Below are positions 1 through 10,163 of a stretch of DNA of 64,000 nt, one piece after another. Origin of the DNA: Scenedesmus sp. ARA3 (Eukaryota; Chlorophyta; Chlorophyceae; Sphaeropleales; Scenedesmaceae); assembly GCA_004335835.1 (NCBI GenBank), contig RWJK01001635.1, positions 101,099-165,098 of the forward strand, written 5' to 3'. The notes beneath the pieces are model-generated. The model worked only from the letters and a program-made list of their open reading frames with translations. It was not told the DNA's origin and did no database searches. The position numbers and the translations under genes were made by a program. Each line of letters starts with the position of its first letter. The first letter of the stretch is position 1.

Positions 1-150
1 ATGCCTGGCAGCATCCAGTCTACGGCGGTGATGTTTTTGAAGACGGTTTCTGTGCCAGCTCTGCACTCTGTGCAAGTATCTTTTGACAGCGCACCTGCGT
101 GTTGGTGGGCTCAATGCCTGGCAGCATCCAGTCCATCTTCATGCTGTGTG
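1..150 (-). repeat. Donor-side echoes of the SnoaL-like exon 214-326
   Basis: The exon end encoding MDWMLPGIEPTG is repeated twice downstream in the gene: at about 96-150, where HSMKMDWMLPGIEP ends at a GTGCGC donor, and again at 1-50, cut by the window edge. Both keep the exon tail and lose the head. Confidence 0.8.
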
Positions 151-213
151 TTAATATGAAGATGGTTGGTGTGGTAGCTATCGACGTGGTGAACCAAGCA
201 TCACATCACTCAC

Positions 214-1571
214 CTGCTTGCCGGTGGGCTCAATGCCTGGCAGCATCCAGTCCATCTTGATGCTGTGCGTGAACTTGAATATGAACTCGTCCACGACAGT
301 CTCCACACCATTTGCGTCCTTGCCAACTGCAATCACAGGGCACCAGGGCAGGGGGGATTCTGGACCAGCATTGCTTGCAGGTGAACGGTTGTGCATTCAC
401 CATGCCTCAACTGTCATATTGCACCAGACATCAGAGCAGTGTATGGCATGCATGTCGCATTGGAGAACCGACCAATGGTGCGGGTTCTGTAGATAGGGCG
501 ATTCTAAGCATGGTAAAAGCATCACTGCGCACCTTCAAGCAATGCGGGTCCAGGAGCCCTCCGCCCTAAGGCTCCTGGCACTCCACTTCTGTGTGCGCCG
601 CCGGGATCAGACCCATGGCATGCAATGCTGTATAGCAGCTGTCAGTGAACCCACCCGTGTGCACACCTCTATGTGACTGACGCAATATGCTGCATTGTGC
701 TACTGCAATGCGTGTTCCCTGCAATTCTTTTTACAGCGAGCTTGCATGACAAAGCCAAACCCTGATGCGCTCATCATGCATGCACTAGCTGCGGCTGCCT
801 ATGCCAGCAAAGCTGAAGGCTGCTATACAGAACCCTTGGGCGGGGGGTCTCCTGGCCAAGCAATGCTTGCAGGTGTGCAGCGTTGCATTTTTTCCATGCT
901 AGGCTGTCAATCTTTACAGATGACGCGTGTTCACATTCCCGCACCTGTCCTCTCCAGTGGCACCAGTGACACATCGCCAGGCATCTTTGAGATGAAGTTG
1001 TCGCGATAGAAGGCGCGCAGCGCTTCCTTGCCGGCTCCACCTGAAACAACAGGCAGCAGCAGCAGCAGCAGCAGCAGCCAGGTGACAAGATGGTTCCTGG
1101 TGGTGAGCGGGTGAGCAAGTGCAGAAGGCGCGCAGCGCTTCTGAGCCGGCTCTCCCTGCAACCACAAACAGCGCATCAGCATCAGCAGAAGGCAAGAAAT
1201 GAAGAGGGGCTGGGTCAGCATGTTTGACCGGCTATACCACCGTAGGCACCTGCACCCACCTGCAGCTGTAGCAGTGCCATGGCTGTGCATGTGGCACTGT
1301 GTTGCCAACACATTCATTAACCTTTATAGCACTTGATATTTGCGTCTATCAACAGCTGCCAGGCACTCTGTGTGAGCACATGTTACAAGTTCAAAGTTCT
1401 ACGGCATCCCCGGCTTAATTCGGCATGCTTAAATTAAGGAAGAGGGTTACTGAGCCGAGGCTCACGTCACTGTAATGTCGTGACATAACCCCCTACCATG
1501 AGCGCATTCGTGGCAGGATGTTTGAGATTCGTGGCAGCTGCGGCATCATCATCACCATCATCATGTTACCA

Positions 1572-1613
<42 letters not shown>

Positions 1614-1723
1614 TATTTATTTACTTATTTATTTACTTATTTATTCAAGCTGTAGCAGGCATGTGGCCTCACCAGCGATGACGGGGACATGGTTGACAGT
1701 AGCCTCAGGGACCTGCACAGCAC

Positions 1724-1762
<39 letters not shown>

Positions 1763-2134
1763 CCAGCAGCTTGCCACCTGAGCCAGGAGTGTGTCCAAGG
1801 TTGTGCATGCTACAAAGCAACAGACAAACGCAGACGACAAGCATTGTTCATTGTGTAGGTGGCGCTGCTGTTGCATGTAGTTGCGCGCTGCGCCGTGCAT
1901 CCGCGTTTGCCATGGCAGCCACATGCCATGCATGTTTCTGCAACAGCCGCTGCTGCTGCTGCTGCTGCTGCTGGCTGCTGCTGCTACATAGTCTGCAGAG
2001 CTTGCCCATCATGACTGCAGCAGCTCAACAGGCATGAACAGTGCAGCTGGTGCAGCAGGGCCTGACCGGCGATGTCTGCACGACACCACCCACCATGGTT
2101 GCAACAGCAGCATCAGCAGACTTTTCTGTGAACT
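214..2134 (-). CDS. SnoaL-like (NTF2-fold) protein, partial
   Basis: Four exons join in phase on the minus strand: 2134-2094, 1712-1673, 1040-945 and 326-214. They give a continuous segment reading EFTEKSADAAVATM, then VPEATVNHVPVIAGGAGKEA, then RAFYRDNFISKMPGD, then VVDEFIFKFTHSIKMDWMLP. This order (helical N-terminus, HVP..TGG, RxFY..FI, VDE.xFxFTH, MDWMLPG..PTG) is what I know from SnoaL-like/ester-cyclase proteins of the NTF2 superfamily, small alpha+beta barrels that often bind or transform small hydrophobic substrates. Splice phases agree at each junction (0, 1, 1), which supports the model. The first coding exon, expected above 2134 and ending in phase 1, was not found, and the C-terminus lies beyond base 1. 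The substrate cannot be told. Exons 3 and 4 have tandem echoes beside them. Confidence 0.72.
360..553. repeat. Dispersed ~70-bp repeat, two inverted copies
   Basis: A unit of about 70 bp occurs at 360-430 (plus) and 487-553 (minus). It starts with CTGGAC(C/A)AGCAATGCTTG, continues with AGGTGCGCAG and CATGCTAGG-like sequence, and ends near TTTACAG. The same unit recurs at 851-920 and in an SF3A3 intron at 11205-11271. Confidence 0.6.
851..920 (+). repeat. Dispersed ~70-bp repeat, copy 3
   Basis: CCTGGCCAAGCAATGCTTGC, GTGTGCAGCGTTGCATTTTT, CCATGCTAGGCTGTCAATCT and TTACAG are nearly collinear with the copy at 11205-11271, about 10 kb away in another gene's intron. Confidence 0.7.
1122..1155 (-). 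repeat. Acceptor-side echo of the SnoaL-like exon 945-1040
   Basis: A diverged copy of the exon head (GAGCCGGC..AGCGCTGCGCGCCTTCT) follows a TTGCAG/CTGCAG-type acceptor 115 bases upstream of the true exon start. It carries a stop-causing change, so it cannot replace the real exon. Confidence 0.7.
1574..1650. repeat. (TTA)n and (TTTA/CTTA)n microsatellite
   Basis: About twelve TTA/ATT units are followed by alternating TTTA and TTTACTTA units. The tract lies in the intron between SnoaL-like exons 1673-1712 and 945-1040. It is the only long AT-only simple repeat in the window. Confidence 0.9.
1724..1761. repeat. (CAG)12 microsatellite
   Basis: An uninterrupted CAG run. Read on the gene's minus strand it is (CTG)n leading straight into the acceptor of exon 1673-1712. 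Confidence 0.9.
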
Positions 2135-3464
2135 CTGCGCAGCAAGCAACACACACAGAGGCAGCCAACATTGACGGATTTCACATTGTAACCAATCTGG
2201 AACCGGCAGGTCACTGTTCCCATGCCGTGCCACATCTGGACTTTAACGCGGCCAGGCAGCATGGCTGTGTTAGCTAGGCTGTGTATTGGCACCGCATTTG
2301 CTCAGGCCCAAACCAGGGCTGCCAAACGGCCAAACCCCGTAGTATGACCCTGATGAATATCACATGCCGCTGCTGCTGCTGCTGCTGTGGCTCGGTCCTG
2401 CACCCGGAATGACTAAAATTGCTTGGCAAGAAACGCATGCGGCAGTGACGATGACTGTGTGCTTTAGCAGCTCAAGGAAATTTTGCTGCCTGCTGAATGA
2501 CTTGACCAACTTGTCTGCAGAACTGTGCAATGCAGGCTGCTACTCAGATGCTCCTGTGTCGCATCCAACCAGCTTAAACGCTACTGCAACAGATTGCAAC
2601 ATGCCTGTCCCATGTTGCTTGCCACAGCAGCAGCTGCAGCGCGCACCCGTTGCAACGTGGCCATCCCACAGCTTGAGCAAGTAGGCTGCACGCTTGTTGC
2701 TCATGGAGCAATCCTTGCTCTTGCTGCCCCAGTGGTTGCTGCCCTGTGCTTGCACCAGCCCTGCAGCACCAGCAGCAAACCTCAGTTGCTCAACTCCAAT
2801 TGAACTCGCATACTGTGTTACTGCTACTGCTGTAACACAGTTATTGCTGCCGCAGTGGCCGGTGCCCCTGTGCTTGCATGAGGCCTTCAAAAATATCTTA
2901 TATGTGAGCCGCTCACTGCGGCAGCAAGCAGCAACAGTCTTATCGCAGAATGGAAGCTAGCTGGTGCTGTTACAGCTGCAGGTGTGTCTGTGTTGAGGAA
3001 ATCAGCGGCCATGGCTTGTTCAGCGCTCGCAGCTGCATGTCTCGTGCCAAAACTTGTAAAGGCATGTGTTGTCTCAAGAGGAAGCTTCCAGCGAGTGCAA
3101 CGGACACTAAGCATCAGAGTAGACAGCTGCTCTGCGAGGTCCTGGAGCCGCAAATCATGGCGGAAATGTGCAGCAGGTGCATGACGCGCACGCTATTTGC
3201 AGTCATGCGCTGCAGAGAGCGCTCGTACCCAGCCAAACGCTCAGAGCAGCAGCAGCAACGGTGGTCACCAGGACCAGAGCATGACCGCGGCTGATATGCA
3301 TGATAAAGTCTTAGTTGAGCTGCTGCGAAAAAGTTACGCTGGTACGAGCGGCTAGACGCTGGCACAGCGACCACGTGCAATACAAGTGTGACTTTGGGTC
3401 CGGATCGCGCAGCTGCTCAAGTTTCGCGCATCAACATTATGTTGGCATTTGAACCTCTAAATGA

Positions 3465-3544
3465 GGCAGTGTCACTCTGTCAGAGATCTCACAGATCTTC
3501 CTGTAACTCGTGTTTATGTTACCCAGCGGGTGACACTGTCTGCC
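3465..3544. repeat. Short inverted repeat (GGCAGTGTCAC / GTGACACTGTCTGCC)
   Basis: The left arm is at 3465-3475 and the imperfect reverse complement at 3530-3544. They could form an approximately 80-base hairpin. No target-site duplication was recognised. Confidence 0.5.
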
Positions 3545-3694
3545 TGTCTTAGTATTCAATTGGTACAACGTGCAAGCAGCTGCCTTCTCGCCCTGGGTGC
3601 CTGCAACAGTAACCAGAAGATGTGATTGTTCATGGTCTTCTTCGCAGCAATGCAAACTCCCTGGAACACAAATCTAGGCCGTTGATATCTGCCA

Positions 3695-3736
3695 CTGTCA
3701 CTAGGCCTAGTCAAACCCTAGGGTTTGATGTGACAG
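3695..3736. repeat. Inverted repeat around a 14-bp palindrome
   Basis: Perfect 7-base arms CTGTCAC (3695-3701) and GTGACAG (3730-3736) flank the perfect palindrome AAACCCTAGGGTTT at 3713-3726. AGGCCT sits between the left arm and the palindrome. Confidence 0.7.
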
Positions 3737-4008
3737 CACATACCAACACACTTAATAATGCTGAGCCAGGCACTTTTGCACAGATTCAATGAAAAACGAC
3801 GACAACAAGGTTGCCAATTGACAGTAACACGCCGCATCATTGGTGTGCACCATGCATCTGTCACTGTCTGACAAAGACATCGCTGTTCTGCAACACCCCA
3901 CCCATCAGCAGCACACGAGATGATGCTTGATGATCCCATCGCTTCACAACACCTTGCAAACCTTTCCAAAGCAACTGCTAAGCTTGTTTGCGCTGGCAAC
4001 AAGCCCCA

Positions 4009-6273
4009 TCACTCCATGCTGTTGCCACTGTCCCACAGTTCATGCATGCCCCCTACTGAGTTAAAAACCGCCTCAGGCCCGAGGTTTAATATACCCTCAG
4101 CCTGTGCCAGCTTGGGATCTGCATCATACTTACTCTTGCGCTGCCGCGCCCCGCCCACCCCAGCAACCCGGCCCTGCTGCTTCGCCTGGAGCTCATAAGC
4201 ATCGCCCGGCCCCTTGCCTCCTGCAAGGCTCAATGCAGCGCTGCGGCCAGCTGCTAGCGAATCAATGCCAAAGCGAAGCACCTCTGCTTCTGCTAATGCA
4301 CCCGGCCCTGCTGCTGCTGCTGCTGCTGCTGCATTCCCCTGCTGCTGCTGCTTCCAGCCAAGCCAGCTGCCGGCGTCTGCAGACTCATCTGGAGCAGCAG
4401 CTGCACTTGGCATGTCTACATCCATCGGCTGATCTTCTACTACGCCTGCATCCTGCTGCTGCTGCCGCTGCTCATCAGCCAGCTTCTGGTCTTGCTGCTG
4501 CTGCTGCTGTTCCTGCAAGCTGCCTCTCAGCTCCCTTTCTATCAACCTTGCAGGAAGAATGCTGCTGAATGCTTTTAACACTGCTGCCTGCTCAAACAGA
4601 GCATCCTCTTCATCGTACTCTGAAGCAGCAGCCTCCTGCTGCTGCTGCTGTGGCTGCTGCAGCTGCGCAGCTTGCGGCTGCTCAGCAACAGTCGCAGCAG
4701 GCGCAGGAGTGCTGCTGCCGTTCTGCGCTGCAACTGCAGCAACAGGTGGAGCTGCAGCATCTCCTTCGGAAGCTGCTGCTGCTGCTGCTGCTGCTGCTGA
4801 AGAACCAGCACTCCCAGCTGCTGCTGCTGCTGCTGCAGGCAGCTGTGCTGGCAGCTGCTCCACTGCAGGTGCCGCCAAGAAGGGGTTGGTGTCTGGCTGT
4901 GCTGCCTTGCTGCTCATGCGTTGGTGCAGCTTGTTGAGGGCAGCCTCTGCCTTCTGCTTCGCCTCCAGCATGCTCTGCACACAAAAAGCAGCGAAGCAAG
5001 CACAGCGTGGCAGCAGCAACAGCAGCAGCAGAGGCAGCAGCAACTGTGTGTACGCTAAAATCAGCATTGCGCATGCAGAACAGTGGTGCCTTGTCTGTTA
5101 CATTAGAACACACTCTACTGCCACTGCAATCACAAACAAGCCCACACACTACTGCCTCCGACCACCAAAGAAATCAGACGCAAAGCATCACGCAAAGCAT
5201 CACACACCTGCCACTGCTTGTGGGCGCCACAGCAATGCACACGGCATGACAGCGCTCATCTGCACATGCACACATTGTAGCACACACCTGCCGCTGCTTG
5301 TGGGGGTCTGCCTCGTGTCCTGCAAAGGCCGCGGTGTGCTGGTAGGTGTGTGGGTCTGGGAATGCAGGCAGGAAGCCCGGAACATGTGCCGGGTGTGGCT
5401 CTGCTTGGTCGGCAAAGGTTGGGGGCGCGGGGCGCTGCGTGCGCACTGGATACGGCGCAAGCGTGTGCGCAAACGGCACGTCCGTTTTCTGCAAGGAGTG
5501 AACCGTCAGGCGCAGCAGAATGGCAGATGCTAAGCCAGCGTGCGGAAACGGCATATGAGTCCCCTGCACAGGAATCGTGCTGGCTTGAAGTGCGAAAGAG
5601 GTGTCGGCCGGAAGTGGCAGACAGCGGCGCAGGCTTTGATATTGAGTCAGCACATATGCAAGCGGCACGTGCGTCCTCTGCAGCTGCAAGCACGTGGTTT
5701 GAGAGCTATGGCTGTTGCGAGCACAGGACTGCTCCAAAACCAGGTACTTTTGGCAGTTGCAGGGATGCATGTGCACGTGCAGAGGTGAAGCGGCTGCTGG
5801 CAACACAGCAGCAATGCGCACTGCGGCAGGTGGCCGGGCTGCTGCTGCAGCTGCTGCACGCACCACTCAGCATCAAGGATCAGACCCCTTCTTGCAGCAC
5901 TGCAGCCATATGCCCGCAGCTGACATGCTTAATTTTTTGAACACTCACTACTGGGCGCGAATACTTGCAGGCATCTGCACGGAAACAGAAGATAACAGAA
6001 GATAACACACACCTGCAGCTCCAAGTGCTGGTGCAGGTCATCTGCTGTCACCCCCAGCTCCTCTAATGACAGCAGCACATCTGCCAAGTTTGACTGGCTC
6101 CTTCCTGCAAGCTCGGCATAGCTGTGACTGCTGGAGCATACTGTTGTCAAGTAGCGCAGCAGCAGGTCTGCTAGGATTTCAATTGCTGACTCCTGGCAAG
6201 CCTCGAAGCCAGATGCCTCCGCTATCTGTGCTGCTATTACGCGTGCTATTGAGCGAGAGAACTCGTCTGCCAT
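4009..6273 (-). CDS. TAF8: TFIID subunit 8 (TAF8)
   Basis: TAF8 is a nuclear TFIID subunit that pairs through a histone fold with TAF10 and helps seat the lobe of the pre-initiation complex. Three exons, 6273-6013, 5488-5288 and 4974-4009, join in phase 0 to give 475 aa. Residues about 4-85 are a bromodomain-associated histone fold (FSRSIARVIAAQIAEASGF ... SYAELAGRSQ). Residues about 88-154 match the TAF8 C-terminal domain (VPFAHTLAPYPV, then HVPGFLPAFPDPHTYQHT). A basic helix follows (MLEAKQKAEAALNKLHQRM). The rest, about 300 residues, is low complexity: Ala, Gln and Pro runs encoded by CAG/GCA tracts. An acidic/hydrophobic patch, YDEEDALFEQAAVLKAFSSI, stands out within it. The start ATG opens directly into the histone fold, as in the family. 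Exon 2 is flanked by three decayed echoes. SF3A3 starts divergently 586 bases away. Confidence 0.9.
5208..5227 (-). repeat. Donor-side echo of TAF8 exon 2
   Basis: The exon end encoding HKQ(W/R)Q followed by a GTGTGTG donor is repeated 80 bases below the true donor at 5288, inside intron 2. Confidence 0.65.
5520..5677 (-). repeat. Two acceptor-side echoes of TAF8 exon 2
   Basis: Upstream of the true acceptor (exon start 5488), two copies of the exon head begin at 5563 (GTHMPFPHAGLAS) and 5677 (RTHVPLAYVLTQY), each preceded by CAG. They resemble TDVPFAHTLAPY of the real exon but lack the rest of it. Confidence 0.75.
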
Positions 6274-6859
6274 GCTGTTAAGTGTGCTGGGAGGTACGAT
6301 AGCTCAGGTGTAGGCAGAGAGCAGCAGCTGTACAGCAGCACGAGGCAGGTAGAAGGTACCCGCACTGCTGGCAGCCCTGCAAGCTGATCACTTGGTTGTA
6401 ACAGCCAGGTGGCTTACATATGTAACCAAAGGTGACAGAGGGACGCAAGGTAAGGCCTTTGCTAGCAAACAAAAGAGTGGCAGGGTGAAGGGCAACAACA
6501 GCCTGCTAAAGTGAGATTGTTGCAATGTGTCGGTCGGTCAAGGTGCCGTGCTTTCAAGTTTAAACAAACATTCAACAAAGGAATCGCGATGAAACGGCAG
6601 ATCATCGACAGCACGACAGCACAACCCCAAGTGACTGTCAGCAGCTAGCAGCAACCCCCTTCCCGCCATGCTCACAAGCCGTCCAGTTGGATCGAAGAAA
6701 GCATGTAGTATGAGACTTTTAATACCTTGCATCTTACATCGGACACACGTGCACACTTCGTCTGCTGCAGCAAGTGCTGTCTTGCCCACCTTATACCCGA
6801 CACCGATCGCGAAAGAAAAAGCACTACTGGGACATTCTAGCTAACTTCACTTCGCCCTC
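6274..6859. promoter_or_regulatory. Shared divergent promoter region, TAF8 / SF3A3
   Basis: 586 bases separate two divergent start codons. No ORF here looks coding and I do not see a clear TATA box. It must hold both 5' UTRs and promoters; the individual elements are not identifiable by eye. Confidence 0.55.
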
Positions 6860-7845
6860 ATGGCGAGTACGTTCCTGGAGCAGACCAGGAGTGAGCTTCT
6901 GCTGTGGCAGCAGCGCCAGCAGCAGCAGGAGGCAGCACTCATTGATTCCTGCCTCAGCTGTTTCACAGCAGGCTGCCCGTGCTATGAGCTTTACGAATAC
7001 ACACCAAGTACAGCCGTGCATGCACCACTGTGGCCTGCGCAGCAGCAGCACTGTCAAGCACTCTCATCTGTCAGCACTGCTGTCTTCCTTGCCTTCCATC
7101 ATCACCACCAAGATGCCACCACCCAGCATGTCTAATCAACCGCATACGCATAATGGCTAACTATAGTTGGACGTATCTACAGGTCTGCATGAGGACCTGG
7201 AGCGGCTGGAGCGCATCATTGTGAAGGACTACCAGCAGGAGGCCACCAGCCAGCATGCATTAACCAATTGCAAATCCCTTTGCTCTATGTAGGCTGTTAT
7301 GTTTCTAACTGTATCTACAGGTCTGCATGAGGATTTGGAGCGGCTGGAGCGCATTATTGTGAAGGACTACCAGCAGGAGGCAAAAGGCCACAAGGACAAG
7401 CTGCTGCAGAGCCACCGCGTGCGCAAGCGCATGGACGAGATGCAGCACATAGCACGCAAGCTGGTACGTGCAGCGGTTAGCTAGTAGTTGTTAGTTTGCT
7501 GGTGACACTGGTTGGTGCAGCTATCACAGCAGCACAGGGGAGTATGGGGCAGTGATGGCAACGGGTGCCTCTGTGTGTCAGAGATTGGGTTGCACAAGGC
7601 CTGTAGCAAAGGCAGCAAGCAGGCAGCACTGTGGAGGCACAAGAGCAGCAGCAGCGGTAGCAGCAGCAGTGGTAGCAGCAGCAGCAGCAGCAGCAGCAGC
7701 GATGTTGTCGCACACACTTCCCTGCTGGCAGCAGAGCATCATCACACCACCTGGCAGGTGACTCCTGTAGCGGCCCAGCATGTGGCATTCACTGCTACAT
7801 ACACTGGCACAGAGCACATTTCTTTTTGCCTGGGCTAGTTATATT

Positions 7846-7891
<46 letters not shown>

Positions 7892-10127
7892 AGATGCGCG
7901 TGTACGATGACGAGAGCGAGGAGTCGCAGCACCAGTGCATACACTGGCATACAGCATGTCACAGCTGATGTTCGGCCGTTGTTCTTCAGCTGCTGCTGCT
8001 GCTGCTGCTGTTGTTGCTGTTGCAGATGCGCTTGTACGATGACGAGAGCGAGGAGTCACGGCACCAGTGCATGCACTGGCATACAGCATGTCACAGCTGA
8101 TGTTCGGCTGTTCTTATTGCGCTGCTGCTGCTGCTGCTGCCGCCGCAGATGCGCGTGTACGATGATGAGAGCGAGGAGTCGCGGCACCGCAAGGAGGAGA
8201 TTGCAGCGCTGGGCGCCAGCAACCCGACAGCAGTGTACAGGTGGGCAGCAGCAGCCGTAGCAGCTGCAGCCGTAGCAGCTGCAGCGGTAGCAGCGACATC
8301 AGCAGCAGCAGCAGCAGTGTGGGCGCCAGTAACCCCACAGCAGTGTACAGGTGGGCAGCAGCAGCAGCAGAAGCAGCAGCAGCAACAGCAGCGGCAGCAT
8401 CACTAATTGCTGCAGCTTTGGCAGCAGCAGCAGCTGGCAGGGCCGACCCCAGCACCACCTGCCAGCGCTGTATTGCACAGCACAGTCGTACATCACTGCG
8501 CAGCAGCAGCACATTCCCTTTGACCAGCTGAAGGAGCTGTGCAACCATCACAAGCATGTGTTGCTCATCATGCGTTCTGTCTCACCCACAGTCAAATGAT
8601 ATTTCCATGCTCGCAGCAGTTTTTATGGCTGCTTGAAGGAGCTGCACCAGTACCACAAGCGTCATCATCATGGCGTGTCTCTTTTGTCTCACCTTTCTGG
8701 TGTTCTTGCTATTCCTGCCTGCAGCAAGTTCTGTGACTGGTTGAAAAAGCTGCGTGAGTACCACAAGCTCTAGCATCCTGCCTCTTCTCTCACTGCACAC
8801 GACACTGCCTGTGCTATTGCTGCCCTGCAGCAAGTTTTATGACCGGCTGAAGGAGCTGCCTGAGTACCACAAGTGGCCATGGCCATGACATAATCCTCTT
8901 CTCTCACTCTTTGTTTTTCATGTTATTCATGCGTGCAGCAAGTTTTATGACCGGCTGAAGGAGCTGCCTGAGTACCACAAGCATGTTCCCGCATCCTGCC
9001 TCTTCTCTCACTGCGCACACGACACTGCCTGTGCTTTTGCTGCCCTGCAGCAAGTTCTATGACCGCCTCAAAGAGCTGCGTGAGTACCACAAGCGCTTCC
9101 CAGTGCTGGACATCAGCGCAGCAGAGGATGACGGCAGCATGCTCAATGAGGAGCCCAAGCTGGACTTCAGCGGGGAAGAGGGCCTGGGCCGGTGAGTGTA
9201 TCTATGACAGTGTTATACCTGTTATGTAACAATATGGGACAGATGTAACATGTTAAGTATGCATGACATCAGCGTAGCAGAGGGGAAGATGCCGGCCAGC
9301 TGAATGAGGAGCCCAAGCTGGACTTCGGCGGTGAAGAAAGCCTGGGCCGGTGAGCGTTGTAACGTTATCATTTGTGTTACATGGCATATCATTGTGCAGC
9401 AGAGGATGTCATTGTGCAGCAGAGGATGTTATAGTGCAGCAGAGGACGGCGCCGGCCTGCTGAAATGAGGAGCTACAGCTGGACTCCAGAGGTGACGAAG
9501 GCCTGGGCCGGTGAGCGTGTTGCAACAATGTCATGACACACATGACTTGTCGCTTTATTGTGCCAGTGTGTCATCTTGGCGGGTGTGCTGTCGGTGAAGT
9601 AGCAGCATGAGTGGACAACGGCGTTTATTCGAACTTTTACTAGCGCAAATCGTCGGCACTGCTGCTTTGTGTTGCTGTAAGCAGGTGGCCGCTGTACACA
9701 CTTCTGACTTGTGCTCCTGCTGTATGCGCTGCTGCAGCTACCTAGACCTGCACGAGCTGCACCGCGCCTTCACCAACGCCAAGTTTGGCCGGCAGTGCGA
9801 CTACCTTGAGTACCTGGGGGCCCTGGCTGACTTTGGCAGCATAGAGCGGGACAAGAAGCTGGCACGGCCCTACAGGTGCGGCTGCTGCTGCTGGTGCTGT
9901 TGCTGCTGTTTGTTTCTGTTCTCTGTCACACGGTCTTACGTGTCTCTTGCCGCATCATTGTGCAGGCAGCACCTGCAGCAGGTGCTCGGATGTTCCACCT
10001 CCCCTTGAGAGCGCACGCACCGCTGCTTCTGATGGTAGTTTTCAATTGCCTCTTCACTTTGCAGGCAATACCTGCAGCATCTGCTGGACTTCTTGGTCCG
10101 TTTCTACGAACGCACGCATGCTTGGAC

Positions 10128-10163
<36 letters not shown>

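Larger units (their letters stand above)
2135..4008. other. Region without an identified gene
   Basis: It probably holds the unfound first exon and promoter of the SnoaL-like gene, plus the 3' end of TAF8 transcripts. The short ORFs here have no recognisable domain. Inverted repeats lie at 3465-3544 and 3695-3736. Confidence 0.5.

Noticed and set aside
1498..2037. Plus-strand ORF with poly-Ile, poly-Ser and poly-Cys
   Set aside because: Product of (TTA)n and (CAG)n microsatellites; the minus strand holds real exons here.
4559..5533. Long plus-strand ORF (324 codons)
   Set aside because: It is the antisense shadow of TAF8 exons 2 and 3. Its Ala/Ser/Cys runs come from CTG/GCA repeats and it has no domain.
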